64,000 bases of DNA from Variovorax sp. 54. GTDB lineage: Bacteria; Pseudomonadota; Gammaproteobacteria; Burkholderiales; Burkholderiaceae_C. Each line of letters opens with the position of its first letter. Within the stretch, counting starts at the first letter, position 1. Both the position numbers and the translations under genes were made by a program. Below the pieces are notes generated by a model. That model was not told the DNA's origin and ran no database searches. It was given only the letters and a program-made list of their open reading frames with translations. Positions 1 to 11,243 of this stretch are shown here, piece after piece. The stretch spans positions 3,427,501 to 3,491,500 of the forward strand of contig NZ_PEFF01000001.1 in the NCBI RefSeq assembly GCF_002754375.1. Reading direction: 5' to 3'.

Positions 1-2557
<2,557 letters not shown>

Positions 2558-2683
2558 ATAACTTTGATCAATCTGATCAAGGTGTTATGCCAAGTTGACG
2601 CATTCAAAATAATTCGCCAAAAGCTGATTCCAAACTCTATGAATTCGTTTGATTGATCGTGTGATCAATCGGACAACCCTTTA

Positions 2684-2798
2684 TGCCTGATGACCATAGC
2701 GATTTGGTACCACTCCTTCCCATCCCGAACAGGACAGTGAAACGAATCAGCGCCGATGATAGTGCGGGTTCCCGTGTGAAAGTAGGTCATCGTCAGGC
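2684..2798 (+). rRNA. 5S ribosomal RNA
   Basis: A sequence of about 115 bases starts TGCCTGATGACCATAGC and ends with the complementary GTCAGGC, so the terminal stem can form. It contains the conserved CCCATCCCGAACAGGACAGTGAAAC-type loop. It lies 126 bases behind the 23S gene with no tRNA between, the usual order at the end of an rRNA operon. Ends are set by the terminal helix. Confidence 0.95.
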
Positions 2799-2811
2799 TC
2801 TTACAGCCCAG

Positions 2812-2842
2812 AAAACCCCAGTCAGCAATGACTGGGGTTTTT
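2812..2842 (+). terminator. rRNA operon intrinsic terminator
   Basis: AAAACCCCAGTCA pairs with TGACTGGGGTTTTTT across a four-base loop just behind the 5S gene. The GC-rich stem followed by six T residues is a classic Rho-independent terminator for the rRNA operon. Confidence 0.9.
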
Positions 2843-2905
2843 TGCTTTGCGCGACGCAAGGACGAAGAGCTCGCAAAACAAGAACAAGCGAATAGACAGA
2901 CAAAG

Positions 2906-2940
2906 AAAAAGCGCCAACTCGAAAGAGGTGGCGCTTTTTT
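2906..2940. terminator. Bidirectional intrinsic terminator
   Basis: AAAAAGCGCCA(A/C)CTC pairs with GAGGTGGCGCTTTTTT, with A and T runs on both flanks, so it can stop transcription either way. It would catch readthrough from the rRNA operon and from the minus-strand gene remnant that ends at 2962. Confidence 0.85.
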
Positions 2941-2961
2941 ATTGCGGCAAACAACGGCCAA

Positions 2962-3285
2962 TCAGGCGTTGCGAACTCCCAAAGCATCGGATTGCGCTGC
3001 GCCAACTGCAATCAGCTCCGACAGCAAGTCCGCCGTCAGATCGACCAGCGTCTCACCCGCAAAGAATCGAGCTCGAATCAGCTCGAAATACGGCGTGCCC
3101 TCAAGCCACGCTCCCCACTCAGCGTGCGACACCGCATGCAACTCCAGCAGCTTGAACTTCATCAACACCTTCATCGCATGGCGCGCGTGCTTGATCGGGT
3201 CTCGCTGCAAGCCAGCTAAACGCCGGCGCGCCGTCTCCAAAGCTCGGTCGACATCGACAAAGACTCCGCCATGACCTGGAATCAC
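2962..3285 (-). pseudogene. C-terminal remnant of an MBL-fold metallo-hydrolase
   Basis: The 107-residue product begins with VIPGHGGVF, the motif that normally carries a metal-binding histidine well inside metallo-beta-lactamase-fold hydrolases, followed by a helical C-terminal region. Full-length family members are usually 250-350 residues, so the first half, including the HxHxDH motif, is missing. The same frame stays open upstream (LVLGGTQLAPRQVIPGHG) but runs into the pckG terminator and shows no start codon. I read it as a decayed or truncated 3' fragment; use of the GTG at 3285 as a real start cannot be excluded. It ends just before the terminator at 2906-2940. Confidence 0.55.
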
Positions 3286-3320
3286 CTGACGTGGCGCTAA
3301 TTGAGTGCCGCCTAAAACAA

Positions 3321-3353
3321 GAAAGCCCGATGAGATGAGCTCATCGGGCTTTC
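3321..3353 (-). terminator. pckG: pckG intrinsic terminator
   Basis: A perfect 13-bp stem, GAAAGCCCGATGA / TCATCGGGCTTTC, with a seven-base loop lies 55-87 bases behind the pckG stop codon. Read on the minus strand it is followed by TTGTTTTA. It overlaps the open frame of the neighbouring MBL remnant, which supports that frame being dead. Confidence 0.85.
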
Positions 3354-3407
3354 TATTGGGCCTTCTAGGCCCGGCCTTAGCAGGCCGCGTGAGCCTGCGA
3401 GAAGAAC

Positions 3408-5279
3408 TCAGGCCGCCAACCGCTGCTCAATCGCAGCCTTCGTCTCCGGCAATTCCTTCGGCAGATGATGCGCCAGTTGCTGGAACAGCTCCGCGTGCAG
3501 CTTCAACTCCGCCTGCCAGGCCGCCTTGTCGATGCTCGTGACCGTCGCGAACTGCTCGGCGCTGAAATCCAGGCCGGTCCAGTTCAGGTCTTCATAGCGC
3601 GGGCTCACGCCGGTGATGTGCTCGACACCTTCCTTTGCCTTGCCTTCCACGCGGTCGATCATCCACTTCAGCACGCGCATGTTCTCGCCGTAGCCCGGCC
3701 AGACGAACTTGCCGTCCGCGCCCTTGCGGAACCAGTTGGTCGTGTAGATCTTCGGCAGCTGGGCACCCGAGGCTTCCAGCTTCTTGCCCAGGTCGAGCCA
3801 GTGCTGGAAGTAGTCGCTCATGTTGTAGCCCATGAACGGCAGCATCGCGAACGGGTCGCGGCGAACCACGCCCTGCTGGCCAGCGGCTGCTGCGGTGGTT
3901 TCCGAACCCATCGTCGCGGCCATGTAGACGCCTTCGACCCAGTTGCGGGCTTCGGTGACCAGCGGCACGGTCGTCGAGCGGCGGCCGCCGAAGATGAATG
4001 CGTCGATCTTCACGCCCTTCGGATCGTCCCAGGCTTCGTCGAGTGCGGGGTTGTTGGTGGCGGCCACGGTGAAGCGTGCATTCGGGTGGGCGGCCTTGGC
4101 GCCGGTTTCCTTGGCGATCTGCGGCGTCCAGTCCTTGCCTTGCCAGTCGATCAGGTGCGCCGGCAGCGCCTTGCCTGGCGCGTCCTGTTCCATGCCTTCC
4201 CACCAGACGTCGCCGTCGTCGGTCAGTGCAACGTTGGTGAAGATCACGCCGTCATCCAGGCTGCGCATGCAGTTTGGGTTGGTCAGCATGTTGGTGCCCG
4301 GCGCCACGCCGAAGTAGCCGGCCTCGGGGTTGATGGCGCGAAGCGAACCGTCCGCTTGCGGCTTGATCCAGGCGATGTCGTCGCCGATGGTGGTGACCTT
4401 CCAGCCCTCGAAGCCGGCGGGCGGCACGAGCATCGAGAAGTTGGTCTTGCCGCAGGCGCTTGGGAACGCCGCCGCCACGTGGTACTTCTTGCCTTCGGGA
4501 TTGGTCACGCCCAGGATCAGCATGTGCTCGGCCAGCCAGCCTTCGTCGCGGCCCATGTTCGAGGCGATGCGCAGTGCAAAGCACTTCTTGCCCAGCAGCG
4601 CGTTGCCGCCGTAACCCGAACCGTAGCTCCAGATTTCGCGCGTTTCAGGGTAATGAACGATGTACTTGGTGGTGTTGCAGGGCCAGGACATGTCCTTCTG
4701 ACCGCTTTCGAGCGGCGCACCCACGGTGTGCACGCAAGGCACGAACTCACCGTCAGTGCCCAGCACCTCGTACACGGCTGTGCCCATGCGGGTCATGATG
4801 CGCATGTTGACGGCCACGTACGGGCTGTCGGACAGCTCGATGCCGATATGTGCAATGGGCGAGCCCAGCGGGCCCATGCTGAACGGCACCACGTACATGG
4901 TGCGGCCCTTCATGCAGCCGTCGAACAGGGGCTGCAGCGTCGTGCGCATCTCGGCCGGAGCCATCCAGTTGTTGGTGGGGCCGGCGTTTTCCTTCTGCGC
5001 GGAGCAGATGAAAGTGCGGTCTTCGACGCGTGCCACGTCGCTCGGATCGGACATCGCGAGGAACGAGCCCGGGCGCTTGGCGGGGTTCAGCTTCTTGAAG
5101 GTGCCGGCGTCGACCAGTTGCTGGCAGAGGCGGTCGTATTCTTCCTTGCTGCCGTCGCACCAGTGGATGGCGTCGGGTTTGCACAGTGCGGCCATGTCGG
5201 CCACCCAGGCGATCAGCTTGGCGTTCTTGACGTATGAGGGCGCCTGAATGGGGAGGCCCTTCATCGTGGGTGCGTTCAT
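3408..5279 (-). CDS. pckG: Phosphoenolpyruvate carboxykinase (GTP)
   Basis: This enzyme makes phosphoenolpyruvate from oxaloacetate with GTP, the entry step of gluconeogenesis, in the cytoplasm. At 623 residues it matches the GTP-dependent family (about 600), not the ATP-dependent one. Visible signatures are the P-loop with reactive cysteine, [13 protein letters not shown], near residues 275-288, the kinase-2-like GDDIAWI just after it, [11 protein letters not shown], and [10 protein letters not shown] near the C-terminus. The ATG at 5279 has TAGGAG eight bases upstream, so the start is well supported. It is monocistronic, with a strong terminator behind it and a LacI-type palindrome in front. 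Confidence 0.97.
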   Translation of the reverse strand: MNAPTMKGLPIQAPSYVKNAKLIAWVADMAALCKPDAIHWCDGSKEEYDRLCQQLVDAGTFKKLNPAKRPGSFLAMSDPSDVARVEDRTFICSAQKENAGPTNNWMAPAEMRTTLQPLFDGCMKGRTMYVVPFSMGPLGSPIAHIGIELSDSPYVAVNMRIMTRMGTAVYEVLGTDGEFVPCVHTVGAPLESGQKDMSWPCNTTKYIVHYPETREIWSYGSGYGGNALLGKKCFALRIASNMGRDEGWLAEHMLILGVTNPEGKKYHVAAAFPSACGKTNFSMLVPPAGFEGWKVTTIGDDIAWIKPQADGSLRAINPEAGYFGVAPGTNMLTNPNCMRSLDDGVIFTNVALTDDGDVWWEGMEQDAPGKALPAHLIDWQGKDWTPQIAKETGAKAAHPNARFTVAATNNPALDEAWDDPKGVKIDAFIFGGRRSTTVPLVTEARNWVEGVYMAATMGSETTAAAAGQQGVVRRDPFAMLPFMGYNMSDYFQHWLDLGKKLEASGAQLPKIYTTNWFRKGADGKFVWPGYGENMRVLKWMIDRVEGKAKEGVEHITGVSPRYEDLNWTGLDFSAEQFATVTSIDKAAWQAELKLHAELFQQLAHHLPKELPETKAAIEQRLAA

Positions 5280-5354
5280 CGGAAATCTCCTAAGTTGAAA
5301 AATCGTCTTTCCGAACGGGGCGCCGCGCCTGACCAGGCACGGAGGTCCGTTTGA

Positions 5355-5367
5355 GAAAACGTTTCGC
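5355..5367. promoter_or_regulatory. LacI/Cra-like palindrome upstream of pckG
   Basis: GAAAACGTTTCGC lies 76-88 bases before the pckG start. The core AAACGTTT is the palindrome typical of LacI-family operators and resembles the half-sites of enterobacterial Cra. A stronger array of the same core occurs at 11151-11184. This is sequence resemblance only. Confidence 0.3.
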
Positions 5368-5430
5368 TTTGGGAGATTGCGTCAACGCGGGCCGCACAGC
5401 CCGCGGACAAAAGCGCGAAAGCCTGTCAGT

Positions 5431-5586
5431 TCAGGCGAGAAAAACGGCGATCGACGCCAGCAGCAGCATCAGCACGCCGCCCGCCAGCGGGAGCACGAGA
5501 GGCATCAGGTGAACGACCGACTCGACGGCGTCATGTTCTTGAGCGGCGGCAGCGTGGCCGTGCTCGGCGGGGGTGGGGTGGGACAT
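5431..5586 (-). CDS. Small single-pass membrane protein, unknown function
   Basis: A 51-residue frame starts at ATG 5586, preceded by GAGG about 12 bases upstream. The frame extends to 5640 but the longer start has no clear ribosome site. The N-terminal half is polar and rich in His, Glu and Ala (MSHPTPAEHGHAAAAQEHDA); the C-terminal half is one hydrophobic helix (LVLPLAGGVLMLLLASIAVF). No family was recognised. It sits alone between pckG and ilvA on the same strand. Confidence 0.5.
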   Translation of the reverse strand: MSHPTPAEHGHAAAAQEHDAVESVVHLMPLVLPLAGGVLMLLLASIAVFLA

Positions 5587-5707
5587 CGGGAAATACCTCG
5601 AATACGCAAATGACAAAGCGCCAAATGCAGTCAACCGCAAATGACAAAACTCCCGCCATTTTACCGGCGAGGCGCCGTCAGCGGGTCTAGGGGGTTGCGA
5701 GGAGCCC

Positions 5708-6916
5708 TCAGTGCTGCTCCACCGCTTCGAAACCGGCGTCTTTCAGGGCGCTCAACACGCTGGCCAGATGGGCCCGGCCGCGCGTTTGCAGCACCAGCTC
5801 GACGTCGACATTCTGCGCGGCCAGCATGGTGAAGGCGCGCTGGTGGTGCACCTCGTCGACGTTAGCGCCCGCTTCGGCCACGGTGGCCGTGATCTGGGCT
5901 AGCGAGCCCGGCACGTCGCGCGCGCTGACACGCACCCGGGCCAGCCGACCGGCGCGCACCATGCCGCGTTCGATGATGGCCGCGAGCAGCAGCGGATCGA
6001 TGTTGCCGCCCGACAGCACCAGGCCGACGCGCTTGCCGCGAAAGCGTTCGGGATGCCGGATCAGCGCCGCCAAGCCGGCCGCACCGGCGCCTTCGACCAG
6101 GGTCTTTTCGATCTCGAGCAGCATCAGCACGCCTTGCTCGATGTCGCCTTCGTCCACCAGCAGCAGGTCGTCGACCTTGGCGGCGATGATTTCCCGCGTC
6201 AGCACGCCGGGCGTGCCGACCGCGATGCCTTCGGCGATCGTGCTCGTGCCTTGCACATGGTGCGTGCCCTTGACGGCATTCACCATCGCCGGGAAGCGCT
6301 GCGTCTGCACGCCGACGATCTCGAGGCCGGGTTTGATCTCGCGCGCCGCGACGGCCATGCCTGCGATGAGCCCGCCACCGCCGACCGCGACCACCAGCGT
6401 GTCGAGGTCGGGCACCGCGTCGAGCATCTCGAGCGCGATCGTGCCTTGGCCGGCAATGATGGCTTCGTCGTCGTAGGGGTGCACGAAGGTCAGGCCTTCG
6501 CGCTCGGCCAGCGCCAGTGCATGCGCGCGTGCTGCGTCCAGCGTGTCGCCGTGCAGCACCACCTCGGCGCCGAAGCCGCGCGTGCGTTCGATCTTCACGC
6601 CGGGCGTGAAGCGCGGCATCACGATGAGTGCGCGCAGGCCCAGCCGCTGTGCGTGATAAGCCACACCCTGCGCATGGTTGCCGGCCGACATGGCGATCAC
6701 GCCGCGCGTGCCGCCCTCAGACAAATCAACCAGCTTGTTGCACGCCCCGCGCTCCTTGAAGGAGGACGTGAACTGCAGGTTTTCGAACTTCAGGAACACC
6801 TGCGCGCCCACGATTTCAGAGAGCGTGCGCGACTCCACGCAGGGCGTGTTGAGCACCTGGCCCTGCAGGCGCGCCGCGGCGCGCCGGATAGCTTCGATTC
6901 CGACCATGGCGCGCAT
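5708..6916 (-). CDS. ilvA: Threonine dehydratase with C-terminal ACT domain
   Basis: This PLP enzyme deaminates L-threonine to 2-oxobutanoate, the first step towards isoleucine. The PLP lysine is in SSFKERGA near residue 53, and the glycine-rich phosphate loop is VAVGGGGLIAGM near residue 180. Residues from about 328 form a single ACT domain (VRVSARDVPGSLAQITATVAEAGANV). The 402-residue length fits the medium, single-ACT form rather than the long IlvA with two regulatory domains, so the ligand of feedback control cannot be predicted. The start may be the nearby ATG at 6907 (MVGIEAIRR); neither has a strong ribosome site. It diverges from the AAA+ gene at 7024. Confidence 0.9.
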   Translation of the reverse strand: MRAMVGIEAIRRAAARLQGQVLNTPCVESRTLSEIVGAQVFLKFENLQFTSSFKERGACNKLVDLSEGGTRGVIAMSAGNHAQGVAYHAQRLGLRALIVMPRFTPGVKIERTRGFGAEVVLHGDTLDAARAHALALAEREGLTFVHPYDDEAIIAGQGTIALEMLDAVPDLDTLVVAVGGGGLIAGMAVAAREIKPGLEIVGVQTQRFPAMVNAVKGTHHVQGTSTIAEGIAVGTPGVLTREIIAAKVDDLLLVDEGDIEQGVLMLLEIEKTLVEGAGAAGLAALIRHPERFRGKRVGLVLSGGNIDPLLLAAIIERGMVRAGRLARVRVSARDVPGSLAQITATVAEAGANVDEVHHQRAFTMLAAQNVDVELVLQTRGRAHLASVLSALKDAGFEAVEQH

Positions 6917-7023
6917 TGTGGCTGGAATCCAGCGGATCAGGGTTTTTACTCTTTCGGCGTCTTCCCGAAGCCAAAAGTCTGCGTTATGGTCGCTCCAAGT
7001 ATTTCCTCGCAGGAGGTTGCCTG

Positions 7024-9348
7024 ATGGTCAAGCGTGCGGGTGTCGATGTGGTGGCTGCTGCGGTGCGCGGGCAGGCCTTGCCTTCGCCCGGCCTCAAGGA
7101 GGCACCGGTGCTCGAGCTCATGTGCTCGCACTTCGTGCTCACGCTCGCCGCCAAGCAGGGGCCGCGCTTCAATGTGCGGCGCGATATCAACGGATTGCTC
7201 TCGCTCACCGGGCGCCACCTCGTGTGGCCCGCCGCGGTGCTGCAGCGATTGCGCGAGTTCCTGGGCCGCCGCTGTGCGGGCAACGAAGCGTGGAAAGGCG
7301 TCGAAGATTTCGACGGCCGCACGCTGCTCGAACGCCACGGCGTGTGGCGCGGTCCGTATGAAGAAGGCACGCTGTTCTTCTACCTCGACGAGTACGCCAA
7401 AGACCAGCCCAAAGACCTGCTCTCGGTGCTGGCCGTCACGCGCGACTGGCTCACGCACGCGTTGCGCAAGCAGTCGACGCTGGTCGAGAAGAACATCGAC
7501 GCGCTCGCCGGCCTGCTGCAACTCAACAAGGCCGAGCGCGCGCTGCTGCTGTACGGCACGCTCGCGCGCTACCAGCGCGACCTGCGCTCGCTGCTGGTCG
7601 AGTTCAAGGTCAACAACGCGCCCGAAGCCTACGCCGCCATCGCCGACATCGCGGGCGTCAACGCGAGCGAGGTGGGCGAGGCGCTGCGCGCGGGTTCGCG
7701 GCTCGAACGCATCGGCCTCGTCGAGAACCTCATCTCCGAGCACAACATCACCGACCTGGCCGACCTCATGAAGGTCAGCGAGAAGCTGCCGCCCGTGCTC
7801 ATGCGCGAGTACCGCGACCACAACGAACTGATGGCCGTGTTCACGCGGCCCTCGGCCAAGAGCGCGCTCACGCCGCACGATTTCTCCTTCGTCGAGGAAG
7901 ACGCGCAGATGCTCGTCACGCTGCTGCGTGCGGCAGTGGCGCGCAAGGAGCCCGGCGTCAACGTGCTGCTCTACGGCCCGCCCGGCACCGGCAAGACCGA
8001 GCTGGCCAAGGTGGTCGCGCAGGCGGCGGGCCTCGAACTCTTCGAGGTCGAGTACGCCGACCGCGACGGCAACTCGCTCAGCGGCCGCGACCGCTACCGC
8101 TCGCTGCAGATCGCGCAGGTCTTCCTCAAGGGCAGTGCGCAGGCGGCGCTGTTGTTCGACGAGGTCGAGGACGTGTTCCCGCCCATCAGCACCGAGGCTG
8201 CGCAGTTCATGGCGCGCGCCGAGCAGATTCCCGCGCCCGCCAGCGGCAGCGTGAGCGGCAAGGCCTGGGTCAACCAGATCCTCGAGGCGAATCCCGTGCC
8301 CACGCTGTGGGTCACCAACCGCATCGAGCAGATCGACCCGGCCTTCCGCCGCCGCTTCGCCTACCACCTCGAACTCAAATCGCCGCCGCCCGGTGCGCGC
8401 GAGCAGCTCGTGAAGAAGACGCTCGAAGGCGTGGTCGTGTCCGAGGCCTTCACGGCCAAACTGGCCGAGCGCAAGGGCCTCACGCCCGCGCAGATCCGTA
8501 CCGCCGTGCGTTTCGCCGGCCTGGCGAAGACCGACGAGGCCTCCGTCGAGGCCCTCATCGAGCGCCAGCTGCGCAACGCCGACCTCGCACTCGGCACGCT
8601 CGACAAGAGCCCGGCCGAGCGGCGCAGCGTCACCACCTACGACCTGGACATGCTCCATGTCGAAACCCGCTTCGAAATCCCGCGCATCGTCGAGGCGCTG
8701 AAGGCGCGCGGCCACGGCACGCTGTGTTTCTACGGCGCGCCCGGCACCGGCAAGACCGCGCTGGCCGAGCACATCGCCAAGGCCGTGGGGCGCCCGCTCA
8801 TCGTCAAGCAGGCCAGCGACCTCATGAGCAAGTACGTGGGCGAGACCGAGCAGAACATGGCCGCCATGTTCAAGGAGGCCGAATCCGAAAAGGCCGTGCT
8901 GCTGCTCGACGAGGCCGACTCCTTCCTGCAGGACCGGCGCGGCGCGCAGCGCACCTACGAGGTCACCGAGGTCAACGAGATGCTGCAGGGCATGGAGCGT
9001 TTTCGCGGCGTGTTCATCTGCACCACCAACCTGCTCGACCGGCTCGACCAGGCGGCGCTGCGGCGCTTCACCTTCAAGATCAAGTTCATGCCGCTCACCG
9101 CGGCGCAGCGCGAACGTATGTTCGTCACCGAGGCGCTCGCAGGCGACGCGGCCCTGCTCACCGGCGAGGTGCGCGCGCGCCTGGCGCAGCTGTCGCAGCT
9201 GTGCCCCGGCGACTTCGCGGCTGTGAAGCGGCAGACCGACATCCTCGCGGCCGAGTTCTCGGCGGCGGAGTTTCTCGAGCAGCTCGAAGCAGAGCACCGG
9301 ATCAAGCCCGAGGTGCGCGAATCGCGCGGCATGGGCTTCATCCAGTAG
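7024..9348 (+). CDS. Tandem AAA+ ATPase, unknown substrate
   Basis: The 774-residue protein starts at ATG 7024 behind GCAGGAGG. It carries two AAA+ modules: Walker A GPPGTGKTE at about 318-326 with Walker B ALLFDEVED, and Walker A GAPGTGKTA at about 571-579 with Walker B VLLLDEADS. The second module has the CDC48/FtsH-like arrangement, with FIC(T)TNLLDRLDQAALRRF supplying sensor 1 and the arginine finger. The first 310 residues contain a basic, possibly DNA- or protein-binding helical region. The first module is less canonical. There is no protease domain and no signal peptide, so it is a cytoplasmic remodelling or unfolding ATPase of unknown target. It stands alone. Confidence 0.8.
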   Translation: MVKRAGVDVVAAAVRGQALPSPGLKEAPVLELMCSHFVLTLAAKQGPRFNVRRDINGLLSLTGRHLVWPAAVLQRLREFLGRRCAGNEAWKGVEDFDGRTLLERHGVWRGPYEEGTLFFYLDEYAKDQPKDLLSVLAVTRDWLTHALRKQSTLVEKNIDALAGLLQLNKAERALLLYGTLARYQRDLRSLLVEFKVNNAPEAYAAIADIAGVNASEVGEALRAGSRLERIGLVENLISEHNITDLADLMKVSEKLPPVLMREYRDHNELMAVFTRPSAKSALTPHDFSFVEEDAQMLVTLLRAAVARKEPGVNVLLYGPPGTGKTELAKVVAQAAGLELFEVEYADRDGNSLSGRDRYRSLQIAQVFLKGSAQAALLFDEVEDVFPPISTEAAQFMARAEQIPAPASGSVSGKAWVNQILEANPVPTLWVTNRIEQIDPAFRRRFAYHLELKSPPPGAREQLVKKTLEGVVVSEAFTAKLAERKGLTPAQIRTAVRFAGLAKTDEASVEALIERQLRNADLALGTLDKSPAERRSVTTYDLDMLHVETRFEIPRIVEALKARGHGTLCFYGAPGTGKTALAEHIAKAVGRPLIVKQASDLMSKYVGETEQNMAAMFKEAESEKAVLLLDEADSFLQDRRGAQRTYEVTEVNEMLQGMERFRGVFICTTNLLDRLDQAALRRFTFKIKFMPLTAAQRERMFVTEALAGDAALLTGEVRARLAQLSQLCPGDFAAVKRQTDILAAEFSAAEFLEQLEAEHRIKPEVRESRGMGFIQ

Positions 9349-9426
9349 CGGGCGGCGTTGCGCCCCCGCACCCCGACCAAGACAACCAAACAGAACCGTC
9401 CGCACCACGGACGCCAGGAGGATCCG

Positions 9427-11052
9427 ATGGCCTTTCACACTGCACACGCGTCGCGGCGCCCGAGGGCCGTGGCGGCCATCGCCGGAGCGCTCGCGCTGGC
9501 CGGCCTGCTGGCGGGGTGCGGCGGTGGAGGTGGGGGCGGAGGTGGCGGCGGTGGGTTCCCGATCGGCGTGGTGCCGACGCCGACGCCCACGCCCGGGGGC
9601 GGCGGCGACAGCGACGCCATCGTGGCGTCCTCGACCGTCGCCGGCCTGTGCGCCGCGCCGCGCCCGGGCACCAACCCCGAGACCGGCCGCGCCTACCCTG
9701 ACAGCACCGGCACCGTCGGCAACGAAAAGAGCTGGGTGCGCGGCTGGATCGACGAAACCTACCTTTGGTACAGCGAGGTGCCCACCACCTTGAAGGCGGC
9801 CGACTACGCCACGCCGGTGGCCTGGTTCAACGTGCTCAAGACGCCGGCCACCACGCCCTCGGGCCGGGCCAAGGACCGCTTCCACTTCACCTACAACACC
9901 GAGGTGTACCGCCAGCTCTCCGAGGGCGGCGTGTCGGCCGGCTACGGCATGGAAACGGCGGCCGTGCGCAGCTCGCCGCCGCGCAACATCCGCATCGCCT
10001 TCGTCGAGCCCGGCTCGCCGGCCGCGACGGCCGGCCTGGCGCGCGGGGCCAAGCTGGTCGTGGTCGACGGCGTCGACGTGGTGTCCAGCACCGGGCAGGC
10101 CAACGTGAACGTCATCAACCGCGCGATCTCGCCGCAGGCCCTCGGCGAGAAGCACACCTTCACCTTCGAGGTGAACGGCACGCGCGGCAGTCCCATCGAG
10201 CTCACGGCCCAGAGCGTCACCAGCACGCCGGTGCAGTACACGCGCACCATCGGGCCGGCCGGCAACCGCGTGGGCTACCTGCTGTTCAACGACCACATCA
10301 CGACCTCCGAGGCGCAGCTCGTCGCGGCCGTGAACACGCTCAAGCAGGACGGCGGCATCCAGGACCTCGTGCTCGACATGCGCTACAACGGCGGCGGCCA
10401 GCTGCGCATCGCGAGCCGGCTTGCCACCATGATCGCGCCGCCGGCCACCACGGCCGGCAAGACCTTCGAGCTGATGTCGTTCAACGACAAGAACCCGTTC
10501 CACCTGACGCTCGCGCAGACGCTCATGGGCTTCCTGACCACCGACCGCAACGGGCAGACGCTGCCCAACCTGGGCCTGTCGCGCGTCACCGTGCTGACCG
10601 GCCCGGACACCTGCTCGGCCAGCGAGTCGGTCATCAACAGCCTGCGCGGCGTGGGCGTCACGGTCAACCTCGTGGGCGGCACCACCTGCGGCAAGCCCTA
10701 CGGCTTCATGCCGCAGGACAACTGCGGCACCACCTACTTCGCGATCCACTTCAAGGGCGTCAACCAGGCCGGCTACGGCGACTACGGCGACGGCTTTGCG
10801 CCCAACGACAACTGCGCCGTGGCCGACGATTTCGACCACCCCCTGGGCGACGCCGCCGAGGCCCGGCTGGCCGCGGCGCTGCGGCTGCGCAGCAGCGGGT
10901 CGTGCACGGCACCGACGGCGTCCGCCAAGGCCGCGCCCGACACCCTGGGCCTCGAGAAGGCCGCCACGCCGGCGGAAGACGCGCCCTACCTGCGCCCACG
11001 CTCGCCGCTGCGCGAGAACCGGCTGCTCGGCCCCGCGCCCGACCTGGGCTGA
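9427..11052 (+). CDS. S41-family peptidase, lipoprotein
   Basis: The start at ATG 9427 follows CAGGAGG. A hydrophobic signal ends in LAGLLAGC, a lipobox, followed by an eleven-glycine run and a Pro-Thr linker before the folded part, so the protein should be a lipid-anchored periplasmic or outer-membrane enzyme. A PDZ-like segment (IAFVEPGSPAATAGLARGAKLV) precedes the S41 core, whose catalytic serine is in TCSASESV near residue 400; LDMRYNGGGQ is the matching oxyanion strand. Tail-specific (Ctp-like) proteases have this order, but the natural substrate is unknown. It has 541 residues. Confidence 0.85.
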   Translation: MAFHTAHASRRPRAVAAIAGALALAGLLAGCGGGGGGGGGGGGFPIGVVPTPTPTPGGGGDSDAIVASSTVAGLCAAPRPGTNPETGRAYPDSTGTVGNEKSWVRGWIDETYLWYSEVPTTLKAADYATPVAWFNVLKTPATTPSGRAKDRFHFTYNTEVYRQLSEGGVSAGYGMETAAVRSSPPRNIRIAFVEPGSPAATAGLARGAKLVVVDGVDVVSSTGQANVNVINRAISPQALGEKHTFTFEVNGTRGSPIELTAQSVTSTPVQYTRTIGPAGNRVGYLLFNDHITTSEAQLVAAVNTLKQDGGIQDLVLDMRYNGGGQLRIASRLATMIAPPATTAGKTFELMSFNDKNPFHLTLAQTLMGFLTTDRNGQTLPNLGLSRVTVLTGPDTCSASESVINSLRGVGVTVNLVGGTTCGKPYGFMPQDNCGTTYFAIHFKGVNQAGYGDYGDGFAPNDNCAVADDFDHPLGDAAEARLAAALRLRSSGSCTAPTASAKAAPDTLGLEKAATPAEDAPYLRPRSPLRENRLLGPAPDLG

Positions 11053-11150
11053 TGACGGGCTGACGTCCGCGCGCGAGGCCGCCCCCGGCCTCGCGGAAAA
11101 CCCCTACCCGCACCCCATTGCCACGCTGGCGGCACGCCATTTAGAGTTTG

Positions 11151-11184
11151 GCAAACGTTTGCGCAAAGGTTTGCGCAAACGTTT
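11151..11184. promoter_or_regulatory. Overlapping LacI-type operators
   Basis: Three AAACGTTT/AAAGGTTT cores with GCGC flanks lie in 34 bases: GCAAACGTTTGC (11151-11162), GCGCAAAGGTTTGCGC (11161-11176) and GCGCAAACGTTT (11173-11184). The whole stretch is palindromic apart from its centre. The shape matches PurR/RbsR-class LacI operators. It lies 60-93 bases before the nucleoside hydrolase start, and no LacI-family gene is in the window. Confidence 0.6.
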
Positions 11185-11243
11185 CCACTCCCTGGCGCCC
11201 GTCCGAGAACCGGGCTGCAAACCAAACACTTAGGAGAAACAAG

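Noticed and set aside
9528..9605. G-rich run that might be a repeat or G-quadruplex control element
   Set aside because: It encodes the polyglycine and Pro-Thr linker after the lipobox of the S41 protein, a common feature of such lipoproteins; a quadruplex role cannot be judged.
6946..10839. A 1297-codon minus-strand open frame opposite the AAA+ and S41 genes
   Set aside because: Composition is that of reverse-complement GC-rich codons; the plus-strand genes have ribosome sites and intact motifs.
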